Shown here one piece after another: positions 34,018 to 45,600 of a DNA stretch of 64,000 nt. The stretch lies in NCBI GenBank assembly GCA_028015205.1, contig CM051520.1:32665528-32729527 (forward strand). Reading direction: 5' to 3'. A model generated the notes under the pieces. That model was not told the DNA's origin. It worked only from the letters and a program-made list of their open reading frames with translations, and did no database searches. Source of the DNA: Mytilisepta virgata. Taxonomy: Eukaryota > Mollusca > Bivalvia > Mytilida > Mytilidae. Made by a program: the position numbers and the translations under genes. How positions within the stretch are numbered: the stretch's first letter is position 1; each line of letters starts with the position of its first letter.

Positions 34018-34402
34018 AACATTCGTTCCACTCCGGAAAGCTTCTAAAATTCCGTTAATTAGATAGCTCTGTTTCAGGTCTGCGTAACATAGCCGCAGAC
34101 ATCTTTGATGTCCATCGTAACATCAACGATACTGTTATGGTTAGGGTTAGGACTAAAATCCGTAAAAAGTCGCTCCGGTCCGGATAGATTTTTAAATTTC
34201 CGTTTCATAGGGGTGCTCTCTTTCAGGTCCGCGTTACATTGCCAGTCATCTTCGATGCCCATCGTTACATCAACGAGACCAAGAAAATTCGTTCACGTCT
34301 AGGATGATTCTAAAATTTCCGTTCCATTACCGTGCTCTCTTTTAGGTCCGTGTTACATGGCCACAGCCATCTTTGAGGTCCATCGCAAAATAAACGAGAC
34401 CA
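34018..34402. repeat. Three-unit tandem repeat, ~120-150 bp
   Basis: The blocks AGGTCCGCGTTACAT..CC followed by CATCTTTGA.GTCCATCG recur near 34076, 34227 and 34346. Confidence 0.65.
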
Positions 34403-35826
34403 ACACATGATTTATAACGAAACAGTAAGAAACCCAACTTCACCCCCTCGGCAAAGCAGCAGCAGCAACGGAAAGTAACAAGCAACACCAGCAGCAAAAA
34501 AAAAACGAAATGGGCACGAGAGCATGGCGCTGAGCAGCGATGTGCAGCAAAGAAAAGCACAGAGCAAGCGAAGAGCAGCGATGAACAGCAAAAAGCAATG
34601 AGATGGACCGCCGTTGCTACGGCGGTTGCTAAGGACACTCCTCCATTGACCTAACGGTGACAGCATCAGCTGGAGGTATAGGGACATAATCCAACCCTAC
34701 CTTTGGACTTCCCTTGAACAAACGGAAAACATTACCCGGGATAAAAAGCTCGGGAAAGGGGGAGATAAGCCATCTGTATTTAGTATACCCTCGGACTTCG
34801 ACATTACAGTGAGAGTATCAGCCCCTAGAGACTCGATGCGAGACCTTTATCTATACATGGAAAATGGGGCGAAAATCAATTACTTCCGGTTTCACATGCA
34901 CGCAAACCACTTTCGGGCATTTCCTGTGATGTCATTTCCTCTTCCGGAGACGTCATATCCGGCACCTCCTCAAATAATAATTTACCTTTATAATATACTA
35001 CTCTTATCTACACAAACGTTTGTGGAGGAGCGATAAGCGGGTAGCCGGTTTAAAATGAACAGGAGAGACAAATTAAATGTTAAAGGGAAATGTAAACTTC
35101 GCGTGACGAAAATGAAACATTATAAGTTTATAATTTTTTAAAAGTATTAACTGTAACATTGGTCAAAAAATTATCTTATACAAACTTAAAAGTTTCATAT
35201 ATTTTTAACCAGCGCTATTTTCTCTAAAGTTTATTTACACCTGATCGTTTCCGCCGGAACTCCTTGGCCAAATCCATTCAGTAAGAATGCAATTGAGAAT
35301 TTGTTTTGGATACATTGCAAAGATAATTATAGTAAATCTTGAAATGCGAATACCTAACAATCTACAATTTAGAAAGAGGCAGGATACGCTACTGCACTGT
35401 TAACAAGTAAACTACTGATGATAAAAAAAAATCCTTTTTGTGTTAAAAATATTATTAACAGTTCGATCTGTTCGAGTTCATACATATACATACTAAGTTA
35501 AAAAGAATATTTATCATTGCAAATACCCTCCACATTTGTAGAAGAATAAAGCTAATAAGACTTAAAAAAATGCATGAAAAATACGATTGCAATAAAATTA
35601 AACAAAATTAAAACACAAAATAATTGTACCTAACAAAACCAAAACCATAAGGAATCATAATTATATAACTTCATCTTTCCTGCTTATTCTTATTTTGTTT
35701 CTTTTTTCAGTTATTTGTTAAGTTTCCTTCTGTTTTAGCAGATTCGCAATAATAGATCACAAGAAAATGAATTATTGCAGCATAAGCTATTCTTGGCAAA
35801 ACTCGTAACATTCAACATTCAACATG

Positions 35827-35859
35827 CTGATGACAGGTAACTCCTTGAAATGCGTCGTA
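35827..35859 (+). ncRNA. Hammerhead-core-like string, weak
   Basis: CTGATGA (35827-35833), a CAGG/CCTT hairpin, GAAA (35847-35850) and a minimal TGCGTCG arm ending in GTA occur in hammerhead order. Helix I, however, cannot be formed beyond two pairs from the flanks, so it may be chance or a decayed relic. Confidence 0.2.
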
Positions 35860-38379
35860 TACAACACAGTGTAAATTTACTACTAGTATATCTAATATTT
35901 GTATCTTTGGATTGTTATTTATTCAACAAATGAATAATAAAAAATATAGGTCTTTTGGTTAATTTTTTTTTATGAATATGAAATGAAAAAAAATCACACA
36001 TATTTATATATATATATATAAAAAGAAAAACAAATGGTGGTCACTGCCTGGATGCATATATTCAAGTTAATTCGTAACATAAAACAACCCTCGTCCTAAG
36101 CGAGGTAACTCCGAACGAATTTTCAAAGCAGAGTACTAGTATCTAAAAATTTTGTATCTTCCAAAGATAGATGCATCTTTACGCTTCGGTTATCTCCTCT
36201 TTCCTGGAGAGGAGAGAAGCGAATCGCAGCCCTTGGCTAGCGAAGATAAGATAAAGGGAAGTCGTAAAGATTAACAGTAACGAAGTAAACAAATACTACA
36301 AGACATAACCAAAAGAATAAAACATAAAAAGGAGCACTGCACAAACTAAACAGAATTACTACAAGACAGGAAAATGTAAACCGCTAAAAAAAACCGGGGG
36401 GGGGGGGGGTACTCCGTAGCAGTCAGCGTTAGTTTCTATATCAACGACACACGACAAATTGTAAGTGGGTAACATCCGTTTTAAATCCTGTTCGGTAGAA
36501 GTTTTTATTGAGTATAAAGAGTATAAATGTGATCATTTATGGTAAAATTCTAGGAGAATTAAAAATTCTTTCCATAGCGAATACATAAGCCTAAACTGTA
36601 CTTTTAATAAATTATTTCTCCTGCAGTACTAGACAAGGCAATTTAATATAACTTTTAACGATGTATGTGTTGCACATGTGCTAAACGTGTATAGTATTTA
36701 AAAAAAATGCACCTAGCTGGCACCTGTGATATAATCATGCTCGTAATTTCAAATTGTCTGTATGTGTAAAGTCTGACATATTTTGTACGTTTGTACGTAT
36801 ATCATATATTTAATACTTTATATTTATGCACTTGCTTTATTTTTTTTTATATTTTTTTATATTTTTTTTTTACGTCATAAGAATTTTATGGTCGCCTCAG
36901 TGGTGTAAAGCCAATAACCAACACATTAGTTTAATTTTCAAAAATTCACTGACCTTGTAGTTATTTGTAAAAACGGTTTTTACTGTTACAAAATGTCTAA
37001 GTTTATAAACAGTGTGATTTATAATAAATAAGTTGTAAGATTGGAAAGAACCGTATTTTTGGTATTTACATAATCTTGCCAATGACAAGTCTAAGAGTGA
37101 ACATAGTCACTATTTACATAACCCTTAGAGTTCATACAGAATAATTATAATTCTATCCCTGTTCTTGTCCAATATAAAACAAACTAAAGTTATTTAATTC
37201 TATATATCCTCTGTAGACACTACGTAAAATAACTTTTGATATGGGAACAAAATATCAATTACCATAGAACAAAAGGTAGAACCATAGTATAAATCTAAAG
37301 TGATACGAACATTGGTTTTTCCGTGTATCTTCTTTTGATTAATTCTTAAAGAGATGTGAAATGCACTCGATTTTATGTCTGAAACAGTAGCATACAGGAA
37401 CGAAGTATGGCGTTCTTTGTTCATTTGGTATTCGTGTGTGGACTATTAATTAATTGAACAATTAAATCTGCTGATTTGTAAGTAGAAGGTTCTATTTGTA
37501 ACTGTCCAGCGCTGTCCCCTTTGGCCATAGAGAAAATTATAGGCAGTACAAATGATTAATTGTGAGAGAGTATGGTGCCTAGTATTGATACCCAAACATG
37601 CGACTGTATGCATCATCAGAAAACTGAGATATTGTTCTTTAAAAAAATGTGTTATATTGAATAAATCATTAAATAGGAAACACTTTCATTTCCTTTTTTT
37701 CTTCTTGTAGAAAATTATTTTTACCCCACAAACCTGTATTATTAGTTTATATGACAAATAAAGAGCAAAGTGAATACATTTAAAATTATATTTGTTAGGT
37801 AATTGAAAAGTATGTAATTTATCTGACTCTTGTATACAGTCACTGACAGTGTATGTTAAAATCTTAGTTGCGTTAAATGATTTTTTCTGAAGATTGTACT
37901 TAATTAAAATCCTTACTATAAATATAATTATTTTTTTTCTACTAAACCAGATTCTAACATTGGCCATTTCTTTTCGTAATGCGTATGATTCCTTTACAAA
38001 ATAACGCAAGGAAAGGTTTTTTTTTCAACTTGTTCGACCATCCACAAAAGGTTGGCAAATGTCTTTCAAGAGCTGTTAGGAAATAAAGTGAAAGAAAGAC
38101 AATTTACTACATGTAATGTGCATAATATGAATATATACATGTATATGAATAGGCGTTAATTTTACTATAAAAGCGGCAATACCGCTGCTGATGGACGATG
38201 CAAAAGTCACCGGAAGTACTACAGAAGTCATTAATTGCTACGGAAAAACACGGTTTAAAGATATATGTCTTTAAATGTGCAGTCTATAAATTCAATTTCT
38301 ACTCAGTGCAAACTTTCAACACCCCTAGCGATCAATATTGGCATTATTCTGGATACCATGTTTGGCTCAGTTGGTTTAA

Positions 38380-38620
38380 TTGCAGCTTTTTTTTATCTTT
38401 AGGCCCGTTTGGTTTAAATGTTGACATTTTTTCATGTTTAATCTCGTCTTATTCAATTGGCGCCATGTTTTTAGTGTTTAGTTCGGTACAATTGCCGCGA
38501 TGTTTTATGTTTTAGCCCTTCTGGTTGAATTTGCTGACCTGTTTAGTCATTTTGTTATGTTTAGGCGGGTTTGGTTCAGTTGCCGTCATTTTTTATATTT
38601 AGGCACGTTTGGTTCAATAA
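38380..38620. repeat. Imperfect ~60-bp tandem repeat
   Basis: Variants of GTTTGGTTCAATTGCCGCCATGTTTTA recur four to five times with intervening substitutions. Confidence 0.5.
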
Positions 38621-39924
38621 AGAAGTTTCGTGTTATATCCATCACCGGAAAATTTCGTCAATTATGCGCGCCTTTATGACGTCATTTACCAGATTGTGGG
38701 GCACGCCTGTATCCCTACACTATTAAAGTTCATCAAGCGTCTTCGTGATCGTCATTATGCAGGATGATCTAGAAATATATTTTGCTCCGTAGGTACTTTA
38801 TCACAATTCCTTCATGACTGCAGTACTGATTATCACTTATAAGAATTTAATTTGCCAAATATTTCATGCAACATAACATCATTTTTTTTTTCAACCGTTC
38901 ACTCAACACGGAGACGGAAGTGACGATGCCCCTAAACGCACTAAAGACGTTCACTAAAACCAGAGTTTTTGACGGAATTGCAACGAACTCGAAAGTGGCG
39001 TATTGCTGCCATTTTTTTAATGTTTAGGCACTTTTGTTTCAATTACTCTATGATTGCGGATTGTAACCATAACATTTAGTATAAGTAAACCAGATGAAGA
39101 ATATGAAGGATATTCAAAACCGAAAGAATTAATTTTGCTAGAACCCCTTTCAAGTAACGGTTAAATAGTGCTTATAATTGTGATTACTGTGACACCAATA
39201 CCGTTTGCTACAAATACGTTTCCGCCAAGTTAAGAGTGACTGGTACATGTATAAAGTAGTATAACGCTAGTCTAGTCCACTGTATATAAATAACTCAGGC
39301 TAGACTAAAATAAAAAAGTCTAGTTGAACAATGCTTGTAATTACTGAAAGTTTCTAAGCATTAAAATAAAATTATGGTTATTTCACGAATATTGGCGATT
39401 TATTTCTAGATCTCTCAAAGAATATCAGTTGCAATAGGAAAGTCAAAACGTACACTCTAATGCATTTATTAGGAACAATATTTGCAAAGGCCGTTGCTAG
39501 AATTTTTTTTGAATAAAACAAACATACAAGAGAACGTTGCCACATTTCTTACAGTAAAGCAATGTTGATTTTTTTTTCTTTCTTTTATCCTCTAGTTTTC
39601 GTAAATTCAGCGTGATAGTTCAACACAATCTAAACCTCTGAAAATGCACACAAATGTCATATATAAACCATAATATAGCATGGAAACGTTATATAAGACA
39701 AATTTGATAAAATTGCAGAGTAATATTGTCTTTATAGAACACCAGAAATGTCCAGGGATTTATTTGCGTTGGAAAATTATTATGCAAGAATCGTGTAGAC
39801 ATAATATTAAGAACATTTGCCCTTTGCTGGAAAAGCCATCGTATAATAATGATTTATTTAAGAATACTGAAAACGATGATAATATTCATTTGAAATATTA
39901 AGTTTCCTGTATTTAAGGTATACC

Positions 39925-40977
39925 TATGGCAAGCCGTTTTACTATTTATTCTTACTTCAAGATATCTCATATAATATATAAGATATCTCATATAATATAT
40001 AAGATATCTCATATAATATATAAGATATCTTATATAATCTAGTTTTTATAAGATATCTTATAAACTTTATAAGATATCTTATAAACTTTATAAGATATCT
40101 TATAAACTTTATAAGATATCTTATATATTTTATAAGATATCTTCTAAAGTTTATAAGATATCTTATAAAGTATATAAGATATCTCATTAAGTATATAAGA
40201 TATCTTATAAAGTTTATAAGATATCTTATAAAGAAAATTATATGAGATATCTTATAAATTATATGAGATATCTTATAAATTATATGAGATATCTTATAAA
40301 CTATATGAGATATCTTATAAACTATATAAGATATCTTATAAACTATATAAGATATCTTATAAACTTTATGAGATATCTTATAAACTATATAAGATATCTT
40401 ATAAACTTTAGAAGATATCTTATAAAGTATATAAGATATCTTATAAAGTATATAAGATATCTCATATAATATATAAGATATCTCATATAATATATAAGAT
40501 ATCTTATATAATCTAGTTTTTATAAGATATCTTATAAACTTTATAAGATATCTTATATACTTTATAAGATATCTTCTAAAGTTTATAAGATATCTTATAA
40601 AGTATATAAGATATCTCATAAAGTATATAAGATATCTCATAAAGTATATAAGATATCTTATAAAGTTTATAAGATATCTTATAAAGTTTATAAGATATCT
40701 TATAAATATTTTTTATATTAGATATCTTATATACTTTATAAGATATCTCATATAATTTATAAGATATCTTATATAGTTTATAAGATATCTCATATAGTTT
40801 ATAAGATATCTTATATAATATATAAGATATCTTATAAAGAAAATTATATGAGATATCTTATAAACTATATAAGATATCTTATAAACTATATAAGATATCT
40901 TATAAACTATATGAGATATCTTATAAACTTTATTAGATATCTTGAAGTTAGAATAAATAGTAAAACGGCTTGCCATA
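39925..40977. mobile_element. TIR element family TATGGCAAGCCGTT, member 1 (GATATC core)
   Basis: Ends read TATGGCAAGCCGTTTTAC and continue for ~45 bp in inverted orientation at 40930-40977. TATACC is duplicated at 39919-39924 and 40978-40983, a 6-bp target duplication. The whole interior is a ~20-bp AT-rich repeat centred on the palindrome AAGATATCTT. The Ile/Tyr-rich frames here are by-products. It shares its termini with the element at 56.9 kb. Confidence 0.8.
39958..40945. repeat. ~20-bp palindromic satellite, AAGATATCTTATAAA-type
   Basis: About 45-50 copies of a GATATC-centred unit with a period near 20-21 bp. Interruptions such as TCTAGTTTTTATAAG occur twice, ~480 bp apart, suggesting a higher-order duplication of the array. 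Confidence 0.9.
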
Positions 40978-40983
40978 TATACC

Positions 40984-43384
40984 AGCATTTAGTATAACTA
41001 AACTTTGTAAAATGGTATTAGCCGGAAGTTCGGCTTTACATAAACTTTCCTCCCTTTCCTGCCCATGTACTCTCATTGCGAATAATATATCGTGTTAATA
41101 AAATATATATAGGAAAATTTACAAGAATTTTTTAAATCTGCTCTCCAAGCATTTTTACGACTAACATGGAAATTATTACAAGGCTTTATTAATGTCTTAA
41201 AAGTGTATCGGATAGTTTGTTCTCTGACCTTTATCAGAAAATAACCTTAAACAAAATGTTGTCATGGGGATTTTAGATTGGCATAATAGTGCCTGAGAAG
41301 TGATACAGACGCCCACAGTTTAAAAAATGATCAGAATTTTTTTTTCTTCGCGGTTTATGAAGTGTAAACTGTCTCAAAATAGTTTATGTTGTATCACCTG
41401 GTCCAAAATTAGAAACAATTTTTAGATAAATATTGTCTTTAATATTACTAAAATGTATAAACAAATACATTAATATTATTACAATAGATAAACCATAACA
41501 GTGTTATTAACTGACTGTTTCTGTGTTTGCTCTGGTAATTTCGATAGTGGCTGTATTGGTCCCGAGGAAAGTAGGGCCAAGGGCCTATACACAGATACAG
41601 CTGCACGAGAATCTTTACAGGACCAATACAGATATAGTCAGTTCATAACACTTATATTCAGTAATCTAATTTACTTTGATAGTGGTATTATTTAATAAAA
41701 CTAAAATGTTTGTTTCATTTTGAAGAGTTTCTTAACAACTCTAAGGGTGCCATGGTGTAGTTTTTACACACGTTTGACTGAATACATCGCTCGTTTCATG
41801 CGCAGACGACATGTTGTGTTTATTATGACGAAAGAAGCTGTATTCCCGTTTTGCGGATATTGGAGTTGTCTCCCATGTGCATGAGTTATCTTTCCTGTCA
41901 AAAGGTGTCTTGTTTTAAACATAAATGATCATAAAGGGCAAAAACTATTTTTAATCTTTTCTAAAAATATTGAATCGGGACAGTCCTTCATTAAACATCC
42001 GAAAATGTGGGAAAATACATTGCAGAAGATAATATTTAATTCGCGTGAAGAGTGTTGTTAGGAAGGGAAAACTTTTTGCAGAAAAATGACAATTTGACCA
42101 TTGATATAAATGCAAAATATCTTCTCCAAAGAGCTTATAACTCCATAAATCGGACACAACCTCCATGTACTAAAAACGGAGAATATCTACCACAGAGAAG
42201 TAGGAGAAATACAAGTAGCTTCTTCTAAATATACGTATTGTGCGTTCTACAAACATTTAGTTTAGATAAAAATGTGTTCACTATAGTTTAATGGCATATA
42301 AATAAAATAAGATAGAGCTGTAACAAATTGTTCATTTGGCTTGACGGTCAAAAGGTCCGTTTTACTCTTCATATATCATACAGTACTATTTTAATGCATT
42401 GCTGACAAACATGTAAAATAAAATTTTACAAAAGTCAGCGAGCTATTATTTCTGCATTTTGCGCATTAATTATGCCATATGATAAATTCAGAACAGAACG
42501 TACATGTAAGAAATGGGTATTAATTATCACGTAATGCATGTGCGCCTCATTTTAAATGACATTATATTAGAAGTTGACTTTTGAGTAAATGGTGTGTTAA
42601 TTTTTATATTATTGCGAATACATTATTTGAAATAACACAATTCTGATTTCAAGAATTCAATATTGAGGCCGCTTACAGTTATGACATGCCAACTGGATGT
42701 GGAATTATTTTCAAAATTGCAAAATGCAGCCAATGAAAAGACACGTTTCATTGTACATATTGTACAGAATAAATATGAACTAATACTAAGTGCTTTGCAA
42801 AAATCACTTACAAAATGTTACACTAACTTAATGTAAAAATAGAAATTGACATAGTCAAGTTCATCATACGTATACCAGGTTATAATGAGATTTATTGTCA
42901 TAAAAATTAATGGGACACTAATCATTTTATAAATTCATGTAATGTATAGTAATAGTTTGTAAAATAGAGGAGGATAGCATAAATAATACTGACAAATTTA
43001 GGTCAAATTTTTCAGGAAAGCTTAGGAGAAAGACATCATACGACTTGTGCATAAAGTACATTTTTAAGAGTAATATGCTGTTGGTGTGGCCAATGGTGCG
43101 AGCACAGCAATAGCCTTTCCAGAAACTCATTTCTGGTATCACGATTCTGACTCTAAAATTATAATTTGAAGCACGTTATTTCCCTTACTTTACTTACTTG
43201 CGTTTCCGGCGAAAGAAACTTTTTCTAGTCTTAGTATGTAGCACAATATGGCTGCCCCCATTAAACAAAGACTTTTCTAACTAAAGTCAAGAAATACCAA
43301 AGGGCTATTCGAAGGAGGGGAAATTCGAAAAAAACCGACGAAAGAACAACGAAAACAATACATGCACTACAATTAAAAACTAAA
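40984..43384. other. AT-rich non-coding stretch
   Basis: No gene or clear repeat family. A short inverted pair (CTGTATTGGTCC / GGACCAATACAG) flanks about 60 bp at 41551-41632. Confidence 0.45.
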
Positions 43385-43910
43385 AACATATGAACAACAT
43401 GAACCCCACCAAAAAAAAAACGGGGGTAGACTCAAGTTCTCCGGAAGAGTAAACAGTCTCTGCTTCGTGCAAGACATCCGCCATGCTGGCCGTATCAAAG
43501 CCAATATGAGGAAGGCATAACATCAATGGTACAGATCCATTTTCATTTGGGAAACGGTTTTTTCATACCTGTCAACCAAGTCATAATGACGTCCATAAAA
43601 CTTTAATAAGGATAACTCCAACTTAGGAGCAAAATGCCCCTGTCTGAGCAACTTTTCTGTCAGGAGCCGGGCTCTGTCTAGGAAGTCAATGTATGTCACA
43701 TGCTCTGGAATAAGGTATGAGTAAAATATATACTCCATACGCCAGCGTTTCTGGAATATTGCCGTTCAAAAATGGGAAGTTGACGATTGGTTTTTCCTTA
43801 AGAAGCCCGTCAAGGAAGTCTGCCTAATCTGAGTAAAGGAACAAGTCGGCCAGGAGTGGCGCACAATTAGTGCCGATAGGAATGCCGTTTGTCTGTTGGC
43901 AATGACCCGT
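43385..43910 (-). pseudogene. Penelope-like element remnant (RT C-terminus and 3' UTR)
   Basis: On the minus strand, frames between 43910 and 43523 carry PLE reverse-transcriptase words: GTNCAPLLADLFLYSD, then after an internal deletion NFPFLNGNIPETLAYGVY, then RARLLTEKLLRQG and the end motif KFYGRHYDLVDRY (43523-43738). The frame changes at least once and the central catalytic part is deleted. Downstream (43385-43520) matches the usual PLE 3' UTR style with CTTCCGGAGAACTTGAGT. PLE RTs replicate by target-primed synthesis; this copy is dead. Confidence 0.75.
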
Positions 43911-45204
43911 ATATAGAAAATGCATATGTTCCTATAGTGCCCGCTGCGCTCGCTATTATACAACAAAAGTACCTAACAATCTTTGAAAAAAATATTAAAT
44001 GTATGGAATAAGTAAGGTAGTTTGACAATCGTAAAAATTCGGCGAATTCCGGAGCTTTAATATTAGGGCATGTAGGACCTATTTGAAGAAATCTATGGTT
44101 ACCTTCAAATTAAAAGATCACTTTTTAATTCAAAATTGCATGTGTTTGATACAAGAAAATAATAAATATGACACTGGTAAATAAATGATCTGTCTTATTT
44201 TGCACCACTCTGATGTGTACAGTAGCTGCAATTCGAAAATGGCGTATCTAAAATACCAGCAAAAACCTGTTATCAGCAAAAGAAAAATAAACAAAAACTA
44301 TAAGTACTCTGATGTATGAATGACATCTGAAGTTTTGTGTCATTCTGTTCAAGGTGTTCTGGATTTCATATTTAGGTACTGATATTTTACACGCATTTTC
44401 TATCTTTCTGTCATTTATTTCACCATTGTTTCATGTCAAGACTCTATACTGTACGTTTATGTCTCAACTAATTTCCCTCCCACTTATGTGTATCCTCGCA
44501 TTTTTTAATGAAAGACTTTAACCTCTGGATTTTTGTTTGTTTGGTTGTTTTGTTTTAACCAACTTCCCAACCTGCGTTTTGAGTGGTTTTCTCTTGTTAC
44601 CCAGCGAAATTTCGAATGGACTTGAGTTCGGAGATATAGCTGTTTTGTCTGTCTCACTAGCTTAAGCCTTTAACCCGTAAGTTTTTCATTTTTGTACGAT
44701 GCTTTTGTCAACCTATTGTTACTTGCAAGGTGTAGATATGCAATAAGGGCTTTGGTTGTTGACTGTTTGTTTTTGAGTCCAACAAGAGAACAAAGAACGA
44801 ATCAGAAATTGAGTAATAGGTCACTAGAACTTGTTTAAATATCTGATTTCTTTAGAATACACTTTAGTTTTGTTACTATATTTTACAATATGTGGATATG
44901 TAGAAGTTTGATTTGACCACTTTAGGTCGGTAAATAGATTAAAGGGGTAGTTATAGTAATTTGACATATTATTTTATCTGTTTCGTGTCAAATTATTTAT
45001 TCATTGTTGCTTATACGTGCAATCAGAAAATAAATTGAATGTTACATATTTCAATTGATAGGACCAAAGAGGGCAAAGAGGATAGGAGCAAAAGTTTTTG
45101 TTTCCATGTTTTAACTTTGTCACTCAGGACAATAACCTATCTAACATGGTCTTATGGCATTTTTTGTACATGTTGTATAAAAAGTACCAATGTGATATTT
45201 TCAT
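43911..45204. other. AT-rich non-coding stretch
   Basis: No gene, RNA or repeat recognised. Confidence 0.4.
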
Positions 45205-45600
45205 GAGCATAATTGTGTATAATACGACTGTATGACTGATACAATAAATGCTGCAAAAGTGTAAAATTTGTAAAAACTAAGAAGTATCTCCCTCGTGCAC
45301 AGCTCTGTTCTTAGACAATTTTGGCTTTACCCCCTTTGGTAATTTTGGCATTTTTTAATTTGCTCTTCAACATTGTTGTTTTGGGCCTTGAGCACAACTG
45401 ATGTGTCGTAAATCGAGGAAATATTGCCACTTTTTTATGTCAAAGTTATCCACGGTCAGATGTCCATTTAGCATGTTTAGGAAGGTTTCTGCTCGACAAT
45501 ATTTCATATCTACGTATAGCGAAATATGGACGCAAAATCCCCACAGACATGTGATATAAGGCTCTTGAAAATGAAAGCCTCGAGGTTCAACAAAGATCAA
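45205..45600 (+). repeat. PLE-associated dispersed repeat with hammerhead-like core
   Basis: GTGTATAATACGACTGTATGACTGATAC (start) and TCCATTTAGCATGTTTAG..TATGGACGCAAAATCC (end) are shared with 51229-51590. At 45388 CCTTGAGCACAA is followed by CTGATGT, a small hairpin and GAAA, the same layout as at 15.2 kb. The A9-equivalent is T, so the ribozyme would be inactive. The frame 45526-45720 has a coding look (RLLKMKASRFNKDQKLFFD) but cannot be assigned. Confidence 0.5.

Larger units (their letters stand above)
32118..34983. mobile_element. 2.87-kb long-TIR element with CTG-rich minisatellite core
   Basis: Ends read TTATTTGAGGAGGTG.CGGA followed by TATGACGTC at left and the reverse complement at right. 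Arms are alignable for about 550-800 bp (left to ~32950, right from ~34430), including the words GTTTTCCGTTTGTTCAA and CAATGGAGGAGTGTCCTTAG. The core is a CTG-rich tandem array (32790-33655) and a second three-unit array (34018-34402). No transposase is present; Leu/Ala/Ser-rich frames arise from the CTG array. No target duplication could be fixed because the outer AT-rich bases are themselves palindromic. Confidence 0.78.
34984..39918. other. AT-rich non-coding stretch
   Basis: No gene. A G14-15 run lies at about 36396-36410. Imperfect ~60-bp repeats of the type TTTAGGCRCGTTTGGTTCAATTGCC occur at about 38380-38620, with one outlier near 39030. A weak hammerhead-like string is at 35827-35859. 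Confidence 0.45.

Noticed and set aside
33990..34160. TTAGGGTTAGG-like telomeric repeats
   Set aside because: Only two partial units at each of two places inside tandem units; too short for interstitial telomere.
39957..40988. Long Ile/Tyr/Arg-rich ORFs (up to 227 aa) in the AT satellite
   Set aside because: Translation of a 20-bp palindromic repeat; open on both strands for the same reason.
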